A stretch of DNA of 64,000 nucleotides from Halosimplex rubrum (GTDB lineage: Archaea > Halobacteriota > Halobacteria > Halobacteriales > Haloarculaceae). The stretch lies in assembly GCF_013415885.1 (NCBI RefSeq), contig NZ_CP058910.1, positions 2,480,001 through 2,544,000 of the forward strand, read 5' to 3'. A model generated the notes under the pieces. The model did not search any database. It was not told the DNA's origin and was given only the letters and a program-made list of their open reading frames with translations. Position numbers and translations under genes: made by a program. Shown one piece after another: positions 8,273-16,299 of this stretch (position 1 is its first letter; every line of letters begins with the position of its first letter).

Positions 8273-9964
8273 TCAGAGCTCGTAGACGACGGCCTCGAAC
8301 GGGCGGACGGTCGCACCGACGGGGTCGGCCGGGGCGTCGTCGCAGTTGCTCACGATGATCTCGGCGCCGTCCGCGGTGAAGCCCTCGGGGTCGAAGGTCG
8401 CCGGCTCGTCGGACCAGTTGCAGACGACGAGTCGGCGCTCGCCGTCGAGCTGGCGGGTGAACGCGTAGAACTGGTCGTCGTCGGGGAGGAGGGGGTCGTA
8501 GTCGCCGTAGACGAAGACGGGGTCGTCGTCGCGCAACTCGATCAGCCGGCGGTAGTGGTGGAAGACCGACCCCTCGTCGGCGCGGGCGGCCGCGGCGTTG
8601 ACCTCGGTGTAGTTGTCGTTGAGTGCCAGCCACGGGTCGCCGTCGGTGAAGCCGGCGCCGTCGTCGTCGCTCCAGTGCATCGGCGTGCGGGCGTGGTCGC
8701 GGCTGCGGTAGTTGACCGCCTCGCGCACGTCGTCGAACGAGTCGACGGTGCCGGCCGAGAGCATGTCCTCGACGAGCCCGACCGTCATCGCGTCGTCGAT
8801 CTCCGACAGGCTCTCGAACTCGCTGTTGGTCATCCCGAGTTCCTGACCCTGGTAGAGGTAGGGCGTGCCCCGCATCGTCAGCAGGAAGGTGGCGATGCAC
8901 GTCGCCGAGCGCCGACGGTACGAGTCGTCGCCGAACCGCGAGACGATCCGCGGATGGTCGTGGTTACCGAGGAAGAGCGCTTCCCAGGCCGGCTCGGCGA
9001 CCGCCCGCTGGTTGCGGGTCATCAGCTCCTTGAACTCGGGGAGGCTCCACTCGCCCCAGTTGTCGTCGGTCCAGTCGTCGGCCTGGTCCACGTCGAGGTG
9101 GTCGAAGTGGAACACCATGTCCAGGCAGTCGCCCCGCCGGACGAACTCGCGGGCGTCGTCGGCGTCGGCGCCGCCCATCTCCCCGGCCGACATCGCCTCC
9201 TCCGGGACGACCGCACCGAGTTCGTCGAGGTACTCGCCCAGCCGCGGGCCGAAGGTGTAGTGCTCCGAGCCCAGCGGTCCGGGTTCCTCGGGGTCGCCGT
9301 CGGGGTACCCTTCCGTCTTCGAGAGGTGGCTGATGGCGTCCATGCGGAAGCCGTCGATACCCCGGTCGACCCACCAGGTGACGATCTCTTTGACCGCCTC
9401 GCGCACGTCGGGATTGCGCCAGTTCAGGTCGGGCTGGTTCTCGTTGAAGACGTGGAGGTACCACGCCTCGCGCTCGTCGTCGTAGGACCACGCCGAGCCG
9501 CCGAACAGCGACTGCCAGTTGTTCGGGGGGTCGTCGGGTTCGCCCTCGACCCAGTGGTAGTAGTCGGCGTACTCGCCCTCCCCGCGCCGGGAGCGCCGGA
9601 ACCACTCGTGCTCGTTGGAGGTGTGGTTGACGACCAGGTCCATGATGAGCTTCATGTCCCGGTCGTGGAGCGCGTCGCGTAGCCGCTCCCAGTCGGCCAT
9701 GTCGCCGAACTCCTCGTTGATGGCCCGGTAGTCGCGGATGTCGTAGCCGTTGTCGTGGTTCGGCGAGTCGTAGACGGGCGAGAGCCACACCACGTCGACG
9801 CCCAGCTCGTCGAGGTAGTCGACGCGCTCGGTGATACCGGGGATGTCGCCGATCCCGTCGCCGTCGCTGTCGTTGAAGCTCCGCGGGTAGACCTGATAGA
9901 CGACGGCCTCTTTCCACCACTCGCGGTCGATACGACTGTCCTGTGTCTGTCGTGGCTGTGTCAT
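8273..9964 (-). CDS. Alpha-glucosidase / oligo-1,6-glucosidase-like GH13 (copy 1)
   Basis: Protein of 563 aa of the GH13 neopullulanase/oligo-glucosidase group. Seen: WWKEAVVYQVYPRSF at the N-terminus; region I DLVVNHTS; region II GIDGFRMDA with nucleophile Asp209; acid/base Glu262 in SAGEMGG; region IV GNHDHPR with Asp336; a C-terminal beta domain. No signal peptide, so it is cytoplasmic and should cleave short alpha-glucosides after import. The start overlaps the stop of the second GH13 gene (ATGA), showing an operon and gene duplication. The long upstream in-frame extension to 10417 is rejected because it reads through the other glucosidase in the wrong frame. Exact linkage preference is unknown. 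Confidence 0.9.
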   Translation of the reverse strand: MTQPRQTQDSRIDREWWKEAVVYQVYPRSFNDSDGDGIGDIPGITERVDYLDELGVDVVWLSPVYDSPNHDNGYDIRDYRAINEEFGDMADWERLRDALHDRDMKLIMDLVVNHTSNEHEWFRRSRRGEGEYADYYHWVEGEPDDPPNNWQSLFGGSAWSYDDEREAWYLHVFNENQPDLNWRNPDVREAVKEIVTWWVDRGIDGFRMDAISHLSKTEGYPDGDPEEPGPLGSEHYTFGPRLGEYLDELGAVVPEEAMSAGEMGGADADDAREFVRRGDCLDMVFHFDHLDVDQADDWTDDNWGEWSLPEFKELMTRNQRAVAEPAWEALFLGNHDHPRIVSRFGDDSYRRRSATCIATFLLTMRGTPYLYQGQELGMTNSEFESLSEIDDAMTVGLVEDMLSAGTVDSFDDVREAVNYRSRDHARTPMHWSDDDGAGFTDGDPWLALNDNYTEVNAAAARADEGSVFHHYRRLIELRDDDPVFVYGDYDPLLPDDDQFYAFTRQLDGERRLVVCNWSDEPATFDPEGFTADGAEIIVSNCDDAPADPVGATVRPFEAVVYEL

Positions 9965-11691
9965 CGTTCGGTGTCGAGAGCCTGCTGTTCGGGGGCGGGC
10001 GTCAGGTAGACCCGCGCCTCCCACGGGCCGAGGTCGAGGGTCCGGCCGGGGACCGCGGGAGCGTCGTCGTTGGCGAGCGCCAGTTCGAGGCCGTCGACGG
10101 TCACGTCGGCGGGCACCTCGAAGGTCGTCGGCTCGTCGTCGACGTTCAGGACGACCAGCGCGCGCTCGGTGGGTTCGTCGTCTGCACCCGCGAGCGAGCG
10201 GGTGTAGGCGAACAGGGAGGGGTGGTCGGGCGCGAGCAGCTCGAAGTCGCCGTAGACGAGCAGGTCGCGCTCGCGGAGGGCGACCAGGTCGCGGTAGTAG
10301 TGAAAGACCGAGTCGGGGTCGGCGCGGGCGCGGGAGACGTTGACCTCGGCGTAGTTGGGGTTGGCGTCGATCCACGGGTCGCCGTCGGTGAAGCCGGCGG
10401 CCTCGCCGTCGTCCCACTGCATCGGGGTGCGGGCGTTGTCGCGGCTCATCGCCTCGACGGCCTCGCGCACGTCTTCGTAGCTGTCGGCGTGGCCGTCCTC
10501 GTCGTCGACGGCCGACTCGACGTAGTTACGGACTTCCACGTCCCGCAGGGCCTCGCGGCTCCCGAACTCGCTGTTGGTCATCCCGATCTCCTCGCCTTGG
10601 TAGACGAACGGCGTGCCGCCCAGCGTGTGCGTGAGCGTCCCGAGGAGTTTGGCGGACTTGCGGCGGTACTCGTCGTCGTCGCCGAACCGCGAGACCATCC
10701 GTGGCTGGTCGTGGTTGTTGAGGTACAGCGAGTTCCAGCCGTCGTCGGCCAGCCCCTCCTGCCACTTGGCGAGGATCTCCTTGAACTCGACCAGGTCGGG
10801 CTCGTCGGCGTCGAACTTGTGCTCGCCGTGGTCGAAGGTGACGTGCTCGAACTGGAACAGCATCGAGAGCCCGTCGCCGTCTTCGCCGACGTACTCGCGG
10901 GCGTCGTCGACGGAGACGCCGGGGGTCTCGCCGACGGCCAGGACCTCCTCGTCGTCGAGGACCTCCTCGACCATCTCGCCGACGTACTCGTGGACGCGCG
11001 GGCCGTTCATGAAGTGCTCCGCGCCGCCCGAATCGCCGCCGTCGGGGTACCCTTCGGCCTTCGAGACGAGGTTGATAACGTCCATCCGGAAGCCGTCGAT
11101 GCCCTTTCCGAGCCACCACTCCATCATGTCGTAGACCGCCTCGCGCACGTCCGGATCGGCCCAGTTCAGGTCGGGCTGTTTCTCGTCGAACAGATGGAGG
11201 TACCACGCCTCGCGCTCGTCGTCGTAGGTCCACGCGGGGCCGCCGAACACCGACTCCCAGTCGTTGGGCGGTTCGTCGGGTTCGCCCTCGACCCAGTGGT
11301 AGTAGTCGGCGTACCCGCCCTCTTCACGCCGGGAGCGCCGGAACCACTCGTGTTCGTCGGAGGTGTGGTTGACGACGAGATCCATGATCAGACGAATCCC
11401 TCGTTCGTGGAGTTCGTCGCGCAACCGCTCCCAGTCGCTCATGTCGCCGTAGGCGTCGTCGATCGCCCGGTAGTCGGCGATGTCGTAGCCGTTGTCGGCC
11501 TGGGGCGACTCGTAGACGGGGTTGAGCCAGACGGCGTCGACGCCCAGCTCGTCGAGGTAGTCGACGCGGCCGACCAGCCCCGACAGGTCGCCGACGCCGT
11601 CGCCGTCGCTGTCGTCGAAACTCTTCGGGTAGACCTGGTAGACGACCGCCTCCTTCCACCAGGCGCGCTCGTCGTCGGTGACGCCGCTCAT
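9961..11691 (-). CDS. Alpha-glucosidase-like GH13 (copy 2)
   Basis: Protein of 576 aa, paralogous to the downstream gene over its whole length. Seen: WWKEAVVYQVYPKSF; region I DLVVNHTS; nucleophile Asp204 in GIDGFRMDV; acid/base Glu255 in AVGETPG; NNHDQPR for the third carboxylate; a C-terminal beta-sandwich. The pair differs around the active-site loops (EMGG versus ETPG, DAISH versus DVINL), which in this subfamily can track linkage specificity, so the copies probably divide substrates. Cytoplasmic (no signal). It is preceded by a 41-codon ORF whose TGA overlaps this ATG and lies divergent from the sugar/peptide-type ABC importer. Confidence 0.9.
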   Translation of the reverse strand: MSGVTDDERAWWKEAVVYQVYPKSFDDSDGDGVGDLSGLVGRVDYLDELGVDAVWLNPVYESPQADNGYDIADYRAIDDAYGDMSDWERLRDELHERGIRLIMDLVVNHTSDEHEWFRRSRREEGGYADYYHWVEGEPDEPPNDWESVFGGPAWTYDDEREAWYLHLFDEKQPDLNWADPDVREAVYDMMEWWLGKGIDGFRMDVINLVSKAEGYPDGGDSGGAEHFMNGPRVHEYVGEMVEEVLDDEEVLAVGETPGVSVDDAREYVGEDGDGLSMLFQFEHVTFDHGEHKFDADEPDLVEFKEILAKWQEGLADDGWNSLYLNNHDQPRMVSRFGDDDEYRRKSAKLLGTLTHTLGGTPFVYQGEEIGMTNSEFGSREALRDVEVRNYVESAVDDEDGHADSYEDVREAVEAMSRDNARTPMQWDDGEAAGFTDGDPWIDANPNYAEVNVSRARADPDSVFHYYRDLVALRERDLLVYGDFELLAPDHPSLFAYTRSLAGADDEPTERALVVLNVDDEPTTFEVPADVTVDGLELALANDDAPAVPGRTLDLGPWEARVYLTPAPEQQALDTER

Positions 11692-11813
11692 CGCCGGTCA
11701 CCGCCCGCCTCCGGCCTCGTCGACGCGACCGACGACCGGGAGTAGCCGATGGTCTCGTCCCGCTCGGGACCGGCGATTCGCGCGTCGCTTGGGGTGGCTC
11801 GCTCGCGTTTCAT
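11688..11813 (-). CDS. Possible 41-aa leader ORF of the glucosidase operon
   Basis: ATG at 11813 opens 41 codons (MKRERATPSDARIAGPERDE, then ETIGYSRSSVASTRPEAGGDRR-like residues) ending in a TGA that overlaps the glucosidase ATG (ATGA). A TATA-like element on the minus strand at 11851-11857 would start RNA around 11828, only ~15 nt before this ATG, so it would be the first ORF on the mRNA. The peptide is Arg-rich with no domain. It may be a real small protein, a translational-coupling leader, or chance; GC-rich DNA makes open frames common. Confidence 0.35.
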   Translation of the reverse strand: MKRERATPSDARIAGPERDETIGYSRSSVASTRPEAGGDRR

Positions 11814-11825
11814 AGGTGGTGTCCG

Positions 11826-11857
11826 GAAGTCCGCGGCGGACTTCGCTCGTCAAATAC
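11826..11857 (-). promoter_or_regulatory. Glucosidase operon promoter with 19-bp palindrome
   Basis: GAAGTCCGCGGCGGACTTC (11826-11844) has 9-bp perfectly complementary arms around one central base. It lies between a TATA-like element (plus-strand CAAATA, 11851-11856; minus-strand TATTTG) and the predicted start site near 11828, the same layout as the TetR operator at 7556. It is probably an operator for a sugar-responsive repressor; the cognate regulator is unknown (the TrmB at 18999 is one candidate). Confidence 0.5.
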
Positions 11858-11915
11858 TGACTGGAACGACCCACTTAATTCTGGCGAGGATGTTGAAGAA
11901 CGGATTCAACCAAAG

Positions 11916-11922
11916 TTTTATT
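11916..11922 (+). promoter_or_regulatory. TATA box of the ABC importer operon
   Basis: TTTTATT centred about 33 bp upstream of ATG 11952, in an AT-rich patch that contrasts with the surrounding GC-rich DNA. Supports ATG 11952 as the start of the binding-protein gene. Confidence 0.55.
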
Positions 11923-11951
11923 GGGTAGTCTGTCATGGTCTTGAACGAGCG

Positions 11952-13871
11952 ATGTCTGACAACCAGAACCACGGGTCGAACGGGACGCCCATGTCGCGCC
12001 GCCGGGTGATGCAGCTGCTCGGTGCGACGGGCGTCGCCGGCGGCCTCGCGGGCTGCGGTGGACAGTCGGCAGTGGAAACGGATACACAGGGCGACGGTGG
12101 CTCCGACGGGAGCGACGGCTCGGACGGCGGCGACGGCGGCTCCGACACTCCCGAGTCGACCGCCACGCCGGAAGGGTTCGAGAGCACGTCGATGGCGTCG
12201 ATCCAGGAGCTCGCCTACGTCACCAACCAGACGCTGCCGGTGTTGCCGATCATGGAGAAGCTGGCACAGTCGTTCCAGGCGACCGACGACTGGTCGGTTC
12301 CGTCGGCCGACAGCGAGAAGATGCAGGTGTACTGGCCGACCAGTTGGCTCCCGCGGACCGGCGACTGGACGCTGAAGGAGGGCGCCGACGACGAGCGACT
12401 GACCCTCGCCCAGTGGGCCGTCCCCGCCGACTCGCAGTACAACGTCTGGAACGGCACGAACGACGGGGAGGCCCGGCGGATGATCTTCGACCGGTTCATG
12501 CGGTACAACGTGGCCACCCGCGAGTACCACCCCTACGTGATCAGCGACTGGTCGGTCGAGGAGTCGACGCTGACGCTGTCGGTCCGCGAGGGCCAGACGT
12601 GGCACGACGGCGAGCCCGTCACCGGGACGGACGTGGCCAACCACATCAAACTCGACCTGTACAACAGCGCTGGCGGCGGCGGGATCGGCCCGTACGTCCT
12701 GCCGGAGGGCGACATGAACGCGGTGCCCGACCGCGTGCAGGCGACCGGCGAGAAGACCGTCGAGATAACGCTCGAACAACCGGTCAACGAGGACATCCTC
12801 CTCTCGTTGCTGGCGCCGACGCGGCTGCGCGCGTACGACGAGGTGTACGGCGAGTACGTGACGGCGCTCGACGAGGCCGAGAGCGAGGAGGAGCGCTCGA
12901 CCGCGCTGGGCGAGCTGACGGAGTTCACCGACGCCGAGCCGGTCGGCAACGGTCCCTTCCAGTGGGAGGACGCCGACAGCCAGCGGACGCTCGTCACGAA
13001 GTACGAGGACCACCCCGACGCGGACAACATCAACTTCTCCGAGGCGGAGTACCTGTACAAACCGCAGAACTCCGGCCGGTGGAGCTCGCTCATCAACGGC
13101 GAGACCGACGGGTCGGCGACGCTGTTCATGCCCCAGAACCAGACCCGGCGGCTCCCCGACCACATGCAGACCGCGCTGGTCTCCCGCCACTGGGGGATGG
13201 GGATCGTCTTCAACCACGACCGCGAGCCGGTGGACGACGTGCGCGTCCGGAAGGCGATCGCTAACGTCATCAACCGCGAGGCCGCCGCGGGCAACTCCGC
13301 GGCCGGCACGGGGTCGAAGGTCGCCGTCACCTACCCGAGCGGCCTGACCGGCGAGTTCAACGACCAGATCGAGGGTCACTGGCTCGACGGCGTCGCCGAC
13401 GAGTTCGACACGTACGGCCGCGCCGAGCGCCGCACCGAGGAGGCCGCGGAACTGCTCCGCGACGCCGGCTACGAGAAACAGAACGGCACCTGGCAGAAGG
13501 ACGGCGAGCCCCTCGAACTCCCGATCAAGGGGCCCGCGGGCTTCTCCGACTGGGTGTCGGGCGTCCAGACCATCGTCTCGCACCTCCAGGACTTCGGCAT
13601 CGAGTCCGAGCCGATCATGCAGGACTCGGCGACCTACTGGGGCGGCGACTACGTGGAGGGCGACTTCAAGCTCGCGCTCCAGGGGTGGGCGTCGTACGAC
13701 CACACCCACCCGTACTTCCACTTCGACTGGATCTACCGGAGCGGGGACGCCACGGACTACTGGAACGTCCCGACGGAGTACGAGGCACCGATCCTGCACG
13801 AGGAGCTGCGCGACTCGGAGACCATCGCCCCGGACGGCTACATCTCCGACCTGGCGACGCCGCAGGAATGA
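11952..13871 (+). CDS. ABC transporter substrate-binding lipoprotein, family 5
   Basis: Protein of 639 aa. Tat signal SRRRVMQLLG at residues 15-24 and lipobox LAGC with Cys35, followed by a Ser/Asp/Gly linker to about residue 65, so it is exported folded and lipid-anchored. The mature part is a cluster C (SBP_bac_5, oligopeptide/dipeptide/nickel) binding protein, with typical segments TLSVREGQTWHDGEPVTGTD and RVRKAIANVINREAA. It heads an operon with two permeases and a double ATPase. The divergent glucosidases suggest the cargo could be an oligosaccharide, since some archaeal family-5 systems import sugars, but peptides cannot be excluded. Confidence 0.85.
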   Translation: MSDNQNHGSNGTPMSRRRVMQLLGATGVAGGLAGCGGQSAVETDTQGDGGSDGSDGSDGGDGGSDTPESTATPEGFESTSMASIQELAYVTNQTLPVLPIMEKLAQSFQATDDWSVPSADSEKMQVYWPTSWLPRTGDWTLKEGADDERLTLAQWAVPADSQYNVWNGTNDGEARRMIFDRFMRYNVATREYHPYVISDWSVEESTLTLSVREGQTWHDGEPVTGTDVANHIKLDLYNSAGGGGIGPYVLPEGDMNAVPDRVQATGEKTVEITLEQPVNEDILLSLLAPTRLRAYDEVYGEYVTALDEAESEEERSTALGELTEFTDAEPVGNGPFQWEDADSQRTLVTKYEDHPDADNINFSEAEYLYKPQNSGRWSSLINGETDGSATLFMPQNQTRRLPDHMQTALVSRHWGMGIVFNHDREPVDDVRVRKAIANVINREAAAGNSAAGTGSKVAVTYPSGLTGEFNDQIEGHWLDGVADEFDTYGRAERRTEEAAELLRDAGYEKQNGTWQKDGEPLELPIKGPAGFSDWVSGVQTIVSHLQDFGIESEPIMQDSATYWGGDYVEGDFKLALQGWASYDHTHPYFHFDWIYRSGDATDYWNVPTEYEAPILHEELRDSETIAPDGYISDLATPQE

Positions 13872-13945
13872 CCCCCGCTCGACCGACGGCCACACCGGTC
13901 ACGCAGCGGTGGAGCTAACGGGCGGCACCGCACACGCTTTCACAC

Positions 13946-14959
13946 ATGAAATACTTCGTCAAACGCCTCGGACAGTCGGTGTTCACCGTCTTCGCGGTGG
14001 TGTCGTTCAGCTTCGCCCTCATCAGACTCCTGCCGGGAGGACCGATGGACTACCTCCGGGCGCAGATCATGGAGCAGGGGGGCAGTAGCCTCTCGCCCGA
14101 GGCCATCAACAGGCGCATCGAGGCCCAGTCGGGGATCAACCCGGACGAGCCCGTTTACCTCCAGTACGTCGACTACATGGTCGGTCTCGCGCAGGGCGAG
14201 TTCGGCCAGTCGGTCTGGTACGGCGACCCCGTCGCGAGCATCATCGGCCCGGCGATCCCGTGGACGGTCTTTCTGACCGCCTCGGCGCTGTTCATCGCCT
14301 TCACGGTCGGCGTCTCGCTGGGCGCGGTCATGGCCTACAAGGAGGGGTCGCGGTTCGACGTCGGGGCCACCGGCGTCGGCCTCGTGCTCAACTCGACGCC
14401 GGGCTACGTCGTCGCGCTGTTGCTCGTCGCGTACATGGGGTATCGCTACCAGATCTTCCCGACCGGCGGGCGCTACAACTCCGCGCTGGACCCCGCGCTC
14501 ACCAACCCCGAGTTCCTGCTGAGCGTCCTCTATCACGGGGCGATGCCGATCGCCTCGATGGCCGTCGTCGGCTTCGGCGGCTGGGCGCTGTCGATGCGGG
14601 GCAACGCCATCCGCGTCCTCGGCGAGGACTACCTCCGCGTGGCGCGGCTGCGCGGGCTCTCGACCCGGCGGATCGCCCTGCGGTACGTCGCGCGCAACGC
14701 CATCCTGCCGATGTACACCGGCCTGATGATCGCCATCGGGACCGTCTTCGGCGGCGCGGTCATCATCGAGAACATCTTCGCGTACCCGGGCGTGGGGTTC
14801 TACCTCATCCAGGCCATCAGCGCCCGCGACTACCCGCTGATGATGGGCGGGTTCATCCTCATCACCGTCGCGATGGTCATCGGCATCACGATCGCCGACC
14901 TGACCTACGGCTGGCTCGACCCGCGCGCCCGAGGAGGTGCCTCTCGTGAGTCCTACTGA
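13946..14959 (+). CDS. ABC transporter permease (DppB/OppB type)
   Basis: Protein of 337 aa. TM1 follows the start (VFTVFAVVSFSFALIRLLPGG), then an external segment and five further helices. The EAA-like coupling loop DYLRVARLRGLSTRRIALRY precedes the last two helices and would dock to the ATPase. Its 3' end overlaps the second permease gene (GTG at 14946), so the two permeases are translationally coupled. Membrane component of the importer whose binding protein is at 11952. Confidence 0.9.
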   Translation: MKYFVKRLGQSVFTVFAVVSFSFALIRLLPGGPMDYLRAQIMEQGGSSLSPEAINRRIEAQSGINPDEPVYLQYVDYMVGLAQGEFGQSVWYGDPVASIIGPAIPWTVFLTASALFIAFTVGVSLGAVMAYKEGSRFDVGATGVGLVLNSTPGYVVALLLVAYMGYRYQIFPTGGRYNSALDPALTNPEFLLSVLYHGAMPIASMAVVGFGGWALSMRGNAIRVLGEDYLRVARLRGLSTRRIALRYVARNAILPMYTGLMIAIGTVFGGAVIIENIFAYPGVGFYLIQAISARDYPLMMGGFILITVAMVIGITIADLTYGWLDPRARGGASRESY

Positions 14960-16298
14960 TAGCGAGCCGCGAAGCGGCTCGGAGACGCGAGCGGAGAGCG
15001 GAGCGAGCCGCGAGCGGGGCGACGACCCGCGGTCGGACGATTCCGACGCCGACCCCGCCTTCGACGCGATCGCGGGCAACGACGACGCCATCGATCCGGA
15101 GACGGTCACCGGGACCGACGACGACCCCGGGCCGTCGCGGCCGGCCATCTCCGGGCACGCCTGGAAGGGCCGGCTCCCTGCTACCGGCGACCCGGACGAT
15201 TCGTCGGCCGAACTCCGCGCCGACGGCGGTGAGGCCGGCGGCGCCGGTCGCCCCTCCGCCGGTCGGGGACCCGGCGGCGTCTCCGAGTTCGAGCAGATGG
15301 CGGACGTGACGCTCAGCGAGAGCGAGCGCCGCCGGCAGTGGTTCGACGAGAAGATACTCGCGCCGGCCCGGATCGTCTGGGACGACTGGCGGGCCCGCTT
15401 CGGCGTCGTCGTCGTCACGCTGTACCTGTTCATGGGAATCGTCGGGCCGCACATCGTCGCCGAGCCCTCGCCCAACCAGGGCGGGCGACTGATCGGGGCG
15501 TTCCGGACGCTGGAGCATCCCTTCGGGACGACCGACATGGGTATCGACATCCTCTCGCAAACCGTCTACGCGACGCCCGCGATGCTGTTGATGATCACCG
15601 CTGGCGCGGTGTTCACGGTCGTCCTCGGGACGGCTATCGGCACGCTCGCCGGCTACAAGGGCGGGCGCGTCGACAGCGTCCTGATGACGATCACCGACGT
15701 GATGATGACCATCCCGGGCCTGCCGCTGACGATCGTCCTCGCGGCGGTGCTGCAGATCGAGGGCCACCCGATCGTCATCGGCGTCCTCATCACTATCAAC
15801 GCCTGGGCGGGGCTCGCACGCGCGATCCGCTCGCAGGTGCTGACGCTGCGGGACGCCGAGTACGTCGAGGCCTCGCGGATCATGGGCATCGGGACGCCGA
15901 AGATCATCGGCAGCGACATCGTCCCGAACCTGATGCCGTACATCTCGATGAACTTCGTCCGGCAGGCCCGCGCGGTCATCTTCGGGGCGGTCGGGCTGTA
16001 CTTCCTCGGCGTCCTGCCGTACAACAGCAACAACTGGGGCGTCATGATGAACGCGGCCGTCAACCGCGCGGGAGCGACATCCTCGGCGGCGGCGTTCCAC
16101 TGGCTGCTCGTGCCGATGGTGACGATCATCGTCCTCGCGCTCGGCTTGACCCTGCTCGCGCAGGGGGCCGACCGCGTGTTCAACCCGCGAGTGCGGGCTC
16201 GCCACGCCAAGACCGTCGAAGACGGCGGCGAGGAGGACGACGACGGCGACGCCGGCGGCCCCGGCGGCGCCACCAGCGCGGCCACGGGAGGTATCTGA
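14946..16298 (+). CDS. ABC transporter permease (DppC/OppC type) with long N-terminal extension
   Basis: Protein of about 450 aa, roughly 150 longer than typical DppC. Residues 1 to ~120 are a low-complexity acidic Ser/Gly/Asp/Glu region; the permease begins near RRQWFDEKILAPARIVWDDW with TM1 GVVVVTLYLFMGIVGPHIVA. The EAA loop reads YVEASRIMGIGTPKIIGSDI. The tail after the last helix is again acidic and Gly-rich. GTG 14946 is preferred; GTG 14937 adds three residues. It overlaps the upstream permease by 14 bp and its stop is 1 bp before the ATPase ATG. Confidence 0.88.
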   Translation: MSPTDSEPRSGSETRAESGASRERGDDPRSDDSDADPAFDAIAGNDDAIDPETVTGTDDDPGPSRPAISGHAWKGRLPATGDPDDSSAELRADGGEAGGAGRPSAGRGPGGVSEFEQMADVTLSESERRRQWFDEKILAPARIVWDDWRARFGVVVVTLYLFMGIVGPHIVAEPSPNQGGRLIGAFRTLEHPFGTTDMGIDILSQTVYATPAMLLMITAGAVFTVVLGTAIGTLAGYKGGRVDSVLMTITDVMMTIPGLPLTIVLAAVLQIEGHPIVIGVLITINAWAGLARAIRSQVLTLRDAEYVEASRIMGIGTPKIIGSDIVPNLMPYISMNFVRQARAVIFGAVGLYFLGVLPYNSNNWGVMMNAAVNRAGATSSAAAFHWLLVPMVTIIVLALGLTLLAQGADRVFNPRVRARHAKTVEDGGEEDDDGDAGGPGGATSAATGGI

Positions 16299-16299
16299 T

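Noticed and set aside
8273..10417. 714-aa frame covering glucosidase 1 and reading into glucosidase 2
   Set aside because: The extra 150 N-terminal residues are Arg-rich and lie out of frame inside the second GH13 gene; the real start at 9964 has an ATGA overlap and the normal N-terminus.
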